In this document: piece by piece, positions 1 through 6,135 of the stretch
Layout: the number at the start of each line of letters is the position of its first letter
Position numbering within the stretch: position 1 is the stretch's first letter
Origin: Beijerinckiaceae bacterium
GTDB taxonomy: Bacteria > Pseudomonadota > Alphaproteobacteria > Rhizobiales > Beijerinckiaceae
Assembly (NCBI GenBank): GCA_947458675.1
Contig: CANHAW010000144.1
Span: 1 to 6,135, forward strand
Direction of reading: 5' to 3'
DNA length: 6,135 nt
Position numbers and translations under genes: made by a program
Notes under the pieces: model-generated
What the model was told of the DNA's origin: nothing
What the model saw: only the letters and a program-made list of their open reading frames with translations
Databases searched by the model: none

Positions 1-81
1 AAGGGTTGAATTGCCGCCTGTTTCAGCAAGGAAAAAGCAAGAAAAACGCCTTGCCCCTGATCATTGCTTCGTCGCTGCGCT

Positions 82-126
82 CCTCACCGTCAGGCGGCGC
101 CGCTTTCGCCCCTCGCAATGGAGAGG
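82..126 (-). repeat. Diverged copy of the intergenic hairpin repeat, upstream of the operon
   Basis: Read on the minus strand, this stretch begins CCTCTCC, passes through a GC-rich self-complementary core (GCGGCGCCGC at 94-103) and ends GGTGAGG. That is the same order of elements as the two clearer repeats at 5956-6003 and 6031-6079. The 13-mer TCGCTGCGCTCCT lies next to it at 72-84 and occurs again at 6097-6109 beside the downstream pair. The first stem is poorly preserved (only CCTC/GAGG at 111-114 and 123-126), so this is either a decayed member of the family or a looser relative. No gene is supported in bases 1-164 on either strand. Reading frames there are short and lack a plausible ribosome binding site. 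Confidence 0.45.
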
Positions 127-143
127 TCGGGCGGCGCAGGGCG

Positions 144-170
144 TTGCGCGACCGGCTATTACCGTATAAA
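144..170 (+). promoter_or_regulatory. Tentative promoter of the sahR-metF-metH operon
   Basis: TTGCGC at 144-149 could serve as a -35 element, with TATAAA at 165-170 as the -10 element after a 15-base spacer. Shifting the -10 to TAAAGA at 167-172 gives the more usual 17 bases. Either choice puts the -10 inside the palindrome at 165-182, so a repressor bound there would block RNA polymerase. The assignment rests on weak consensus matches and on position only. Confidence 0.3.
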
Positions 171-182
171 GATATCTTTATA
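165..182. promoter_or_regulatory. Perfect 18-bp palindrome, probable SahR operator
   Basis: TATAAAGATATCTTTATA reads the same on both strands over all 18 bases and is strikingly AT-rich inside GC-rich DNA. It ends 23 bases before the preferred start codon of the regulator gene. A symmetric site fits a dimeric winged-helix repressor of the ArsR family. SahR regulators are known to bind palindromic operators upstream of SAM-cycle genes, including metF, metH, ahcY and metK. I infer that the downstream regulator binds here and represses its own operon. No second site of this quality was seen elsewhere in the window. Confidence 0.82.
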
Positions 183-205
183 TGTTGAACCGGTGGCGGC
201 ACCCC

Positions 206-1198
206 ATGACCCAGGTCTCTCCTGCGACCCTCATTGCGGCACTCGAAGCCGCTGGCGAGATCACCCGTATCCGCCTTCTGGCGCTTTTGGCCGAGGCCGA
301 ACTCACCGTCTCCGAACTCGTCACCATTCTTGGTCAATCGCAGCCGCGCATTTCGCGCCATCTCAAACTTCTGGCGGAAGCCGGCCTGATCGAGCGCCAT
401 CGCGAAGGGGCATGGGCGTTTTTTCGCCTGTCTGACCGCGCTGCCATGGGCGAAGTCGCCGGGGCCATTGTCGGACGCCTCGATCGAGACGATCCGGTGC
501 TGGCCAGCGACCATGCGCGGCTGTCAGAAGTGCGCCGCTCGCGCGCCGAACAGGCGGCCCGCTATTTTGCCGAAACAGCCGCCGACTGGGATCGCATCCG
601 CTCGCTGCATGTGCCCGAAGAGCGTGTCGAGGCTGCGCTGCGCGACATTATCGGCGATCAGCATTTTCATGCGGCCCTCGATCTTGGCACGGGCACGGGG
701 CGCATGCTGGAGCTCATTGCTCCTCATGCCGACCGCGTTGTCGGCATTGATCAAAGCCCGGCCATGCTGAATGTCGCACGTTCGCGCCTCGATCATGCAG
801 GCTTGCGCAATGTGCAATTGCGCCAGGGCGATATTTACGCCCTGCCGGTGGAGCGCGATGCCTATGATCTCGTCGTCATCCATCAGGTGCTGCATTATCT
901 CGATGATCCGGCGCGCGCCGTGCGCGAGGCCGCGCGCCGCCTGCGTCCGCAAGGGCGCCTCGTCATTATCGATTTTGCGCCACATCATCTGGAATTCCTG
1001 CGCGAACAGCATGCCCATCGCCGGCTTGGTTTCGCCCATGCAGAAATTGCCGAAATGCTGGCCGAATGCGAACTCGATCTGCAATTGCAGCGCGATCTGG
1101 TCGCAAGCGGCGACCAGGACCAGCTCACCGTTTCGATTTTCGTCGGCCGCGACCGACGCATAATCACCGACATTCTGCCCAATCGCGAGGTTGCCTGA
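206..1198 (+). CDS. sahR: SahR-type repressor: ArsR winged helix fused to a SAM-methyltransferase-like domain
   Basis: This 330-residue protein probably represses the operon it heads. Residues about 8-78 form an ArsR-type winged helix, with the recognition region around 34-61 (SELVTILGQSQPRISRHLKLL). From about 110 onward it resembles class I SAM-dependent methyltransferases: glycine-rich motif I ALDLGTGTGRM at 157-167, acidic D182 in VVGIDQSPAML, GDIYALP at 208-214, and DLVVIHQVLHYLDDP at 221-235. In the SahR family this domain senses SAH, whose rise releases the repressor from DNA. The helix lacks the CxC metal site of classical ArsR proteins, and the whole protein has one cysteine (C288), so metal sensing is unlikely. 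An in-frame ATG at 182 would add eight residues but overlaps the palindrome and has no ribosome binding site. ATG 206 has a modest GGTGG at 192-196. The stop codon overlaps the metF start. An active methyltransferase cannot be excluded from sequence alone. Confidence 0.85.
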   Translation: MTQVSPATLIAALEAAGEITRIRLLALLAEAELTVSELVTILGQSQPRISRHLKLLAEAGLIERHREGAWAFFRLSDRAAMGEVAGAIVGRLDRDDPVLASDHARLSEVRRSRAEQAARYFAETAADWDRIRSLHVPEERVEAALRDIIGDQHFHAALDLGTGTGRMLELIAPHADRVVGIDQSPAMLNVARSRLDHAGLRNVQLRQGDIYALPVERDAYDLVVIHQVLHYLDDPARAVREAARRLRPQGRLVIIDFAPHHLEFLREQHAHRRLGFAHAEIAEMLAECELDLQLQRDLVASGDQDQLTVSIFVGRDRRIITDILPNREVA

Positions 1199-2112
1199 TG
1201 AATTCCGCTTTGCGCCCAAGCCGCAACGGCAAGGCCGAAATTCATGTCTCGTTCGAATTTTTTCCGCCAAAAACGGAAGAAATGGAGACAAGCCTGTGGG
1301 AGAGCATTGCCAGGCTCGCGCCCCTCGACCCGAGTTTCGTTTCCGTCACCTATGGCGCCGGCGGCACGACGCGCGAGCGCACCCATGCGACGCTGTCGCG
1401 GATCGTCAAAGAAACGCAGCTGAAGCCGGCTGCCCATCTCACCTGTGTAGGCGCAAGCCGCGACGAGATTGACGATGTTGTGCGCGCCTATGCGCAAGCC
1501 GGCGTGCGGCACATTGTGGCTTTGCGCGGAGATCCGCCAGAAGGCCCCGGCTCCATGTTTCGCGCCCATCCGGGTGGCTATGAAACATCGACCGCGCTTG
1601 TGGCCGGTATTCGCAGGCTCGGGGATTTCGAAGTGACGGTCTCCGCCTATCCGGAAAAACACCCCGAGAGCGGCACGCTCGACCAGGACATTGACGTCTT
1701 GGCAGCGAAAGTCGATGCGGGCGCGACGCGCGCCATCACGCAATTCTTCTTCGAGAATGAAACCTATCTGAAATATCTCAACCGCGTGCGCCAGCGCGGG
1801 ATCAATATTCCGATCCTGCCGGGCATCGTGCCGGTGCAGAATTTCAAACAGACGGCAAGTTTCGCCAGAAAAACCGGCGCCAGCGTGCCGCAATGGCTGG
1901 CCGACCGTTTTGAGGGGCTGGAAAACGATCCCGCCACACGCCGCCTGATTGCCGCAGCTGTTGCTGCTGAACAGGTGCTCGACCTCGTCGATGAGGGGAT
2001 CGAGGATTTTCATTTCTACACGATGAACAAGGCCGATCTCGTCTATGCGATCTGCCACCTGCTCGGTCTGCGCGCCAAAACAGCGCCCGAGCCCAAGACC
2101 ATTGCTGCCTGA
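1198..2112 (+). CDS. metF: 5,10-methylenetetrahydrofolate reductase
   Basis: This cytoplasmic flavoenzyme reduces 5,10-methylenetetrahydrofolate to 5-methyltetrahydrofolate, the methyl donor for methionine synthase. The 304-residue product is a single TIM-barrel domain of normal bacterial length (Escherichia coli MetF is 296). Conserved motifs appear in the expected order: [10 protein letters not shown] at 17-26, where E20 matches catalytic E28 of E. coli; [10 protein letters not shown] at 47-56; HLTCVG at 80-85; [10 protein letters not shown] at 105-114, where D112 matches D120; RAITQFFF at 178-185; and DFHFYTMN at 270-277. The start was set at 1198 because GAGG at 1187-1190 lies seven bases upstream and the MetF similarity begins soon after it. 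A reading-frame extension to 1066 lies inside the regulator gene and has no family similarity. The ATG shares one base with the regulator's TGA stop, which suggests translational coupling. No key residue is missing. Confidence 0.97.
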   Translation: MNSALRPSRNGKAEIHVSFEFFPPKTEEMETSLWESIARLAPLDPSFVSVTYGAGGTTRERTHATLSRIVKETQLKPAAHLTCVGASRDEIDDVVRAYAQAGVRHIVALRGDPPEGPGSMFRAHPGGYETSTALVAGIRRLGDFEVTVSAYPEKHPESGTLDQDIDVLAAKVDAGATRAITQFFFENETYLKYLNRVRQRGINIPILPGIVPVQNFKQTASFARKTGASVPQWLADRFEGLENDPATRRLIAAAVAAEQVLDLVDEGIEDFHFYTMNKADLVYAICHLLGLRAKTAPEPKTIAA

Positions 2113-2114
2113 GG
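2111..2114 (+). promoter_or_regulatory. Ribosome binding site of metH, overlapping the metF stop
   Basis: GAGG sits eight bases before ATG 2123 and shares two bases with the metF TGA stop codon (2110-2112). A ribosome finishing metF would therefore cover the metH initiation site. This supports the 2123 start over an upstream in-frame ATG at 2045 that lies inside metF. Confidence 0.7.
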
Positions 2115-2122
2115 TTTTCTTG

Positions 2123-5100
2123 ATGAGCACGTTCACGCCACGCAACGGCGACGAAATCCGATCCGCCCTCGAGGCCATTGCACGCGAACGCATTCTCGTG
2201 CTCGACGGCGCCATGGGCACGATGATCCAGGATCGCAAATTTTCCGAAGAGGATTTTCGCGGCCAGCGATTCAAAGACTGGCCACGCGATCTGCGCGGCA
2301 ATAATGACCTGCTCATCCTCACCCAGCCTGACGCCATTCGCGAGATTCATCTCAGCTATTTTCTCGCCGGCGCGGATGTCTGCGAAACGAACACATTCTC
2401 TTCCACCACAATCGCGCAGGCCGATTATGGGCTTGAGGATTATGCTGTCGAACTCAATCGCGAAGGCGCAAGACTGGCCCGTGAGGCCGCCGATGCCGCC
2501 CAGAAGGCCGATGGACGGCGCCGCTTTGTTGCCGGCGCCATGGGGCCGACCAATCGCACCGCCTCCATTTCGCCCGATGTGAACGATCCGGGCTTCCGCG
2601 CCGTCACATTCGATGACTTGCGCATTGCTTATGCACAAGCAGCCCAAGCTTTGATCGAGGGCGGCGTCGATATTATGTTGATTGAGACCATTTTCGACAC
2701 GCTCAACGCCAAAGCGGCGCTGGCGGGTATTGAAGATGCTTTCGCTGCCACTGCCACACGCCTGCCGATCATCATTTCCGGCACGATCACCGATCTGTCG
2801 GGGCGCACGCTCTCGGGCCAGACGGCAGAGGCCTTCTGGATCTCCTTGCGCCACGCAAAACCTTTTGCCATCGGCCTGAATTGCGCCTTGGGCGCGCGCG
2901 AAATGCGCGCTCATATTGCCGATCTGGCCCGCCTCGCCGATACGAATATCGTCGCCTATCCCAATGCCGGATTGCCGAATGAATTCGGCCTGTATGACGA
3001 GAGCCCTGAATATATGGCCTCGCTTGTCGGCGAATTTGCCGATGCCGGTCTCGTCAATATGATCGGCGGCTGCTGCGGTACGACGCCGGCACATATCGAG
3101 GCTTTGGCCAAACGCATTTCCGGCATTGCACCGCGCAAACATGTCGATGTGACGCCCATGCTGCGGCTGGCCGGACTCGAGCCTTTCAAAGTGACGCCCG
3201 ATATTCGCTTTGTGAATGTCGGCGAGCGCACCAATGTCACGGGCTCGGCGCGCTTTCGTAAATTGATCAAGAATGGCGAATTCGCTGCCGCACTCGATGT
3301 CGCGCGCGATCAGGTTGCCAATGGCGCGCAGATTATCGACATCAATATGGATGAAGGCCTGCTGGATTCGCAAAAGGTCATGGTCGATTATCTGAATCTC
3401 ATTGCCGCGGAGCCCGATATTGCCCGCGTGCCGATCATGGTCGATTCCTCGAAATTCCATGTCATCGAAGCCGGCCTGAAATGCATTCAGGGCAAGGCCG
3501 TGGTCAATTCGATCTCGCTCAAAGAGGGCGAAGAGATTTTCATCGAACAGGCGAAAATCGTGCGCCTTTATGGTGCAGCCGTCGTCGTCATGGCTTTCGA
3601 TGAGACAGGCCAGGCCGATACGCTGGCCCGCAAGGTGGAAATCTGCTCACGCGCCTATCGCATTCTTGTCGATCAGGTCGGCTTCCCGCCGGAAGATATT
3701 ATCTTCGATCCGAATATTTTCGCCGTCGCCACCGGCATTGAAGAACATGACAATTATGGCGTCGATTTCATCGAAGCCACGCGCCAGATCCGCACCCATC
3801 TGCCCCATGCCCATGTCTCGGGTGGCGTGTCGAATCTGTCTTTCTCCTTCCGCGGCAATGAGCCCGTGCGCGAGGCCATGCATTCAGTGTTTCTCTACCA
3901 TGCCATTCAGGCGGGCATGGATATGGGCATTGTCAATGCAGGCCAGCTCTCGGTCTATGAAGAGATCGATCCGGAATTGCGCGAGGCTTGCGAGGATATT
4001 GTCCTCAATCGCCGCGCAGATTCAACCGAGCGCCTGCTCGCCATCGCCGACAAGTTTAAAGGCCAGACCGGCGAAGTGAAGGCGAAGGATCTCGCCTGGC
4101 GTGAGGAGAGTGTCGAAAAGCGCCTCGAACATGCGCTCGTCAATGGCCTGACAGAATTTATCGAACAGGATGTTGAGGAAGCGCGCCAGAAATCTACGCG
4201 CCCGCTCGATGTCATCGAAGGCCCTTTGATGGCGGGCATGAATGTCGTCGGCGATCTTTTCGGCGCGGGCAAAATGTTCCTGCCGCAAGTGGTCAAATCG
4301 GCGCGCGTGATGAAACAGGCGGTCGCCTGGCTCATGCCTTATATGGAAGCCGACAAGGCTGCCAATGGCGGCTCGCAGCGCGCCAGTGCCGGCAAGATCC
4401 TGCTCGCCACCGTCAAGGGCGATGTGCATGACATTGGCAAAAACATTGTCGGCGTCGTGCTTGCCTGCAATAATTTTGAAGTCATCGATCTCGGCGTCAT
4501 GGTGCCGGCAGCGAAAATTCTTGATGCAGCGAAAAAAGAACAGGTCGATGCCATCGGCCTGTCGGGGCTGATTACGCCCTCGCTCGATGAAATGGCATTT
4601 CTTGCTGCCGAAATGGAGCGCGAAGGCTTCGATGTGCCGCTGCTGATTGGCGGCGCGACCACGAGCCGCGTCCATACGGCGGTGAAAATTCACCCCAATT
4701 ACAAGCGCGGGCAAGCGGTCTATGTCACCGATGCAAGCCGCGCAGTCGGCGTCGTCTCTGCCCTGCTCTCAAGGGACGCCAAAAACCAATATGTCGAGAC
4801 GATCCGCGCCGAATATAAAAAGGTTGCAGATGCGCATGCGCGCGCCGAGCATGACAAGCAGCGTCTGCCGCTGTCGCGTGCACGCGCCAATGCAACAAAG
4901 ATCGATTGGGCAAATTACACTCCGACAAAGCCGACCTTTATCGGCACGCGCACCTTCCGCACTTACGATGTCGCCGATCTCGTTCCCTATATCGACTGGA
5001 CGCCTTTCTTCCAGACATGGGAATTGAAGGGCCGTTTTCCAGCCATTCTTGAAGACGACAAACAGGGTGCTGCCGCGCGCCAGCTCTATGAAGATGCGCA

Positions 5101-5869
5101 GGCCATGCTCAAGCGCATTGTGGACGAGCGCTGGTTCCAGCCCAAGGCCGTGATCGGTTTCTGGCCGGCCAATAGTCTTGGCGACGATATTGCCCTTTAC
5201 ACGGGCGATTCACGCAGTGAGAAACTGGCGATGCTGCACACATTGCGCCAGCAATTGCAGCGCCGCGACGGCAAGCCCAATGTGGCTCTGTCCGATTTCA
5301 TCGCGCCCTCATCGAGCGGCGTGAAAGATTATATCGGCGGCTTTGTCGTCACGGCGGGTCTTGAGGAAGAGCGCATTGCCGAGCGTTTTGCGCGATCCAA
5401 TGATGATTATCGCTCGATCATGGTGAAGGCGCTTGCCGACCGCATTGCCGAGGCTTTCGCCGAACAGATGCATGAACGTGTGCGGCGTGAATTCTGGGCC
5501 TATGCACCCGATGAAACGCTGACCAATGAGCAGCGCATCCAGGAGGATTATGCCGGCATTCGCCCCGCGCCCGGCTATCCGGCCCAGCCCGACCATACGG
5601 AAAAGCAGACCTTGTTCAAATTGCTGGGCGCCGAGCAAAGCATCGGCGTGAAGCTGACGGAATCCTTTGCCATGTGGCCGGGCTCTTCCGTTTCAGGTCT
5701 CTATATTGCGCATCCCGAGGCCTATTATTTCGGTGTGGCGAAAGTGGAGCGCGATCAGGTCGAGGATTATGCCCTCCGCAAGGGCATGGATGTGCGCGAG
5801 GCCGAACGCTGGCTCGCGCCGATCCTCAATTACGACCCGGCCTCGCTGGTTCTCGACGCCGCCGAATAG
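2123..5869 (+). CDS. metH: Cobalamin-dependent methionine synthase, full length
   Basis: MetH transfers the methyl group of 5-methyltetrahydrofolate through cobalamin to homocysteine, giving methionine and tetrahydrofolate in the cytoplasm. The 1248-residue product holds every module of the family (E. coli MetH is 1227). The homocysteine domain (about 15-345) has LDGAMGT at 27-33 and zinc ligands C254, C317 and C318. The pterin domain (about 360-630) starts at FVNVGERTN, residues 363-371. The cobalamin cap lies at about 660-750. The cobalamin domain (about 755-890) has DVHDIG with the cobalt-ligating H769, D767 and S820, equivalent to E. coli H759, D757 and S810. The SAM-binding reactivation domain (about 905-1245) has [15 protein letters not shown] from R1147. 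It is therefore a single-chain enzyme, unlike the split forms of some alphaproteobacteria, and can use reductive reactivation by a flavodoxin-type partner not encoded here. It depends on cobalamin. Translation should start at 2123, ten bases after metF. No frameshift or loss of a key residue was seen. Confidence 0.98.
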   Translation: MSTFTPRNGDEIRSALEAIARERILVLDGAMGTMIQDRKFSEEDFRGQRFKDWPRDLRGNNDLLILTQPDAIREIHLSYFLAGADVCETNTFSSTTIAQADYGLEDYAVELNREGARLAREAADAAQKADGRRRFVAGAMGPTNRTASISPDVNDPGFRAVTFDDLRIAYAQAAQALIEGGVDIMLIETIFDTLNAKAALAGIEDAFAATATRLPIIISGTITDLSGRTLSGQTAEAFWISLRHAKPFAIGLNCALGAREMRAHIADLARLADTNIVAYPNAGLPNEFGLYDESPEYMASLVGEFADAGLVNMIGGCCGTTPAHIEALAKRISGIAPRKHVDVTPMLRLAGLEPFKVTPDIRFVNVGERTNVTGSARFRKLIKNGEFAAALDVARDQVANGAQIIDINMDEGLLDSQKVMVDYLNLIAAEPDIARVPIMVDSSKFHVIEAGLKCIQGKAVVNSISLKEGEEIFIEQAKIVRLYGAAVVVMAFDETGQADTLARKVEICSRAYRILVDQVGFPPEDIIFDPNIFAVATGIEEHDNYGVDFIEATRQIRTHLPHAHVSGGVSNLSFSFRGNEPVREAMHSVFLYHAIQAGMDMGIVNAGQLSVYEEIDPELREACEDIVLNRRADSTERLLAIADKFKGQTGEVKAKDLAWREESVEKRLEHALVNGLTEFIEQDVEEARQKSTRPLDVIEGPLMAGMNVVGDLFGAGKMFLPQVVKSARVMKQAVAWLMPYMEADKAANGGSQRASAGKILLATVKGDVHDIGKNIVGVVLACNNFEVIDLGVMVPAAKILDAAKKEQVDAIGLSGLITPSLDEMAFLAAEMEREGFDVPLLIGGATTSRVHTAVKIHPNYKRGQAVYVTDASRAVGVVSALLSRDAKNQYVETIRAEYKKVADAHARAEHDKQRLPLSRARANATKIDWANYTPTKPTFIGTRTFRTYDVADLVPYIDWTPFFQTWELKGRFPAILEDDKQGAAARQLYEDAQAMLKRIVDERWFQPKAVIGFWPANSLGDDIALYTGDSRSEKLAMLHTLRQQLQRRDGKPNVALSDFIAPSSSGVKDYIGGFVVTAGLEEERIAERFARSNDDYRSIMVKALADRIAEAFAEQMHERVRREFWAYAPDETLTNEQRIQEDYAGIRPAPGYPAQPDHTEKQTLFKLLGAEQSIGVKLTESFAMWPGSSVSGLYIAHPEAYYFGVAKVERDQVEDYALRKGMDVREAERWLAPILNYDPASLVLDAAE

Positions 5870-5880
5870 TGCGGCTATCC

Positions 5881-5910
5881 TTGCCGGCAAAAAGGGGCGC
5901 ACCAGTCCCC
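5881..5910 (+). terminator. Small palindromes after metH, possible weak terminator
   Basis: Twelve bases after the metH stop there is a perfect 10-bp palindrome, TTGCCGGCAA (5881-5890). It is followed by GGGG at 5894-5897, which can pair with CCCC at 5907-5910. Neither is followed by a run of T, so a classical intrinsic terminator is not shown. Transcript ending could instead involve Rho or the stronger hairpins of the repeat at 5956-6003. This is the most likely region for the operon to end, because no further gene follows within the window. Confidence 0.3.
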
Positions 5911-5955
5911 GCCGGGAGGATGATATGAAGATTTGTCGGGTCGTGCGTGCGCACT

Positions 5956-6003
5956 CCTTCTCCCAGAGGGAGAAGGTGGCTGCAGGGCAGCCGGATGAGG
6001 GGT
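5956..6003 (+). repeat. Double-hairpin intergenic repeat, copy A
   Basis: The unit has two consecutive stem-loops and a purine-rich tail. The first has a 9-bp stem, CCTTCTCCC at 5956-5964 pairing with GGGAGAAGG at 5968-5976 around an AGA loop. The second has a 6-bp stem, GGCTGC at 5978-5983 pairing with GCAGCC at 5987-5992. The tail is GGATGAGGGG. The same element order occurs in reverse orientation at 6031-6079. Units of this build are widespread between genes in rhizobial-type genomes and behave like short non-autonomous palindromic elements. In the transcript the hairpins may protect or end the metH message. Confidence 0.7.
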
Positions 6004-6030
6004 TGCACGCTTCATCGCCAGACATCCTAC

Positions 6031-6079
6031 ACCCTCACCCGGCCGCATCCGCGGCCACACTCTCCCCATGGGAGAGGGT
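6031..6079 (-). repeat. Double-hairpin intergenic repeat, copy B, inverted relative to copy A
   Basis: Read on the minus strand this copy runs ACCCTCTCCC, loop, GGGAGAG, then GTGGCCGC and GCGGCC around a short loop, and then GGGTGAGGG. It matches copy A element by element. The stems on the plus strand are CTCTCCC (6060-6066) with GGGAGAG (6070-6076), and GGCCGC (6041-6046) with GCGGCC (6051-6056). Stem sequences differ from copy A while pairing is kept, so structure rather than sequence appears to be conserved. Together A and B form an imperfect inverted repeat with a 27-base spacer. No convincing gene lies between 5870 and the window end. Confidence 0.68.
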
Positions 6080-6135
6080 AAGGCGCTTCGCGCCTCTCGC
6101 TGCGCTCCTGACATTGACAAGCGTGAGTCCCGCAT

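Noticed and set aside
26..54. GCAAGG (26-31) and CCTTGC (49-54) as a terminator hairpin of an upstream gene.
   Set aside because: The 6-bp stem has a 17-base loop and no T-run, and no upstream coding end is visible.
1..164. Possible riboswitch (cobalamin, SAM or SAH type) in the leader.
   Set aside because: I could not find a cobalamin-box-like sequence or a convincing aptamer fold. The visible structure is a diverged intergenic repeat, and the palindrome points to protein-based control.
1844..3460. A 538-codon open frame on the minus strand opposite metF and metH, and other long minus-strand frames such as 985-2337.
   Set aside because: They are complementary shadows of strongly conserved genes in GC-rich DNA. 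They show no recognisable domain motif, and they overlap metF and metH completely.
3692..3706. An interrupted palindrome inside metH (GAAGATA, T, TATCTTC) that resembles the operator half-sites.
   Set aside because: Its half-site spacing differs by one base from the leader palindrome, and the bases encode the strongly conserved EDIIFD segment of the pterin domain, so protein constraint explains it.
5925..6135. An open plus-strand frame starting at ATG 5925 behind a good GGGAGG (5914-5919), with no stop before the window end and a hydrophobic stretch near its end.
   Set aside because: Nearly all of it is a translation of repeat copies A and B. Peptides of this kind are typical spurious products of such repeats. 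It would be revived if the frame continued into a recognisable domain beyond the window.

Overview
The window looks like chromosomal DNA from an alphaproteobacterium, most likely of the order Hyphomicrobiales (Rhizobiales). The evidence is the GC-rich coding sequence, the gene order, and intergenic hairpin repeats of a type common in that group. Genus cannot be decided from the sequence alone.

Almost all of it is one compact plus-strand operon for the methionine / S-adenosylmethionine (SAM) cycle. A 205-base leader carries a diverged repeat and then a perfect 18-bp palindrome (165-182). Next come a regulator fusing an ArsR-type winged helix to a SAM-methyltransferase-like domain (206-1198, SahR type), 5,10-methylenetetrahydrofolate reductase metF (1198-2112), and full-length cobalamin-dependent methionine synthase metH (2123-5869). 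The regulator and metF share one base, and metF and metH are 10 bases apart, so co-transcription and coupled translation are expected. From 5870 to the end there is no convincing gene. That stretch holds small palindromes and two copies of a double-hairpin repeat in opposite orientations.

The parts fit a simple circuit. MetF makes 5-methyltetrahydrofolate, and MetH uses it to remethylate homocysteine, the breakdown product of S-adenosylhomocysteine (SAH). In the described SahR family, the regulator represses SAM-cycle genes and leaves its operator when SAH rises. Here the regulator is the first gene of the operon it probably controls, with a strong operator candidate just upstream. This matches an already described type of regulation. 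I saw no sign of a wholly new system. The points most worth checking are the operator, the regulator's start codon and the flanking repeats.
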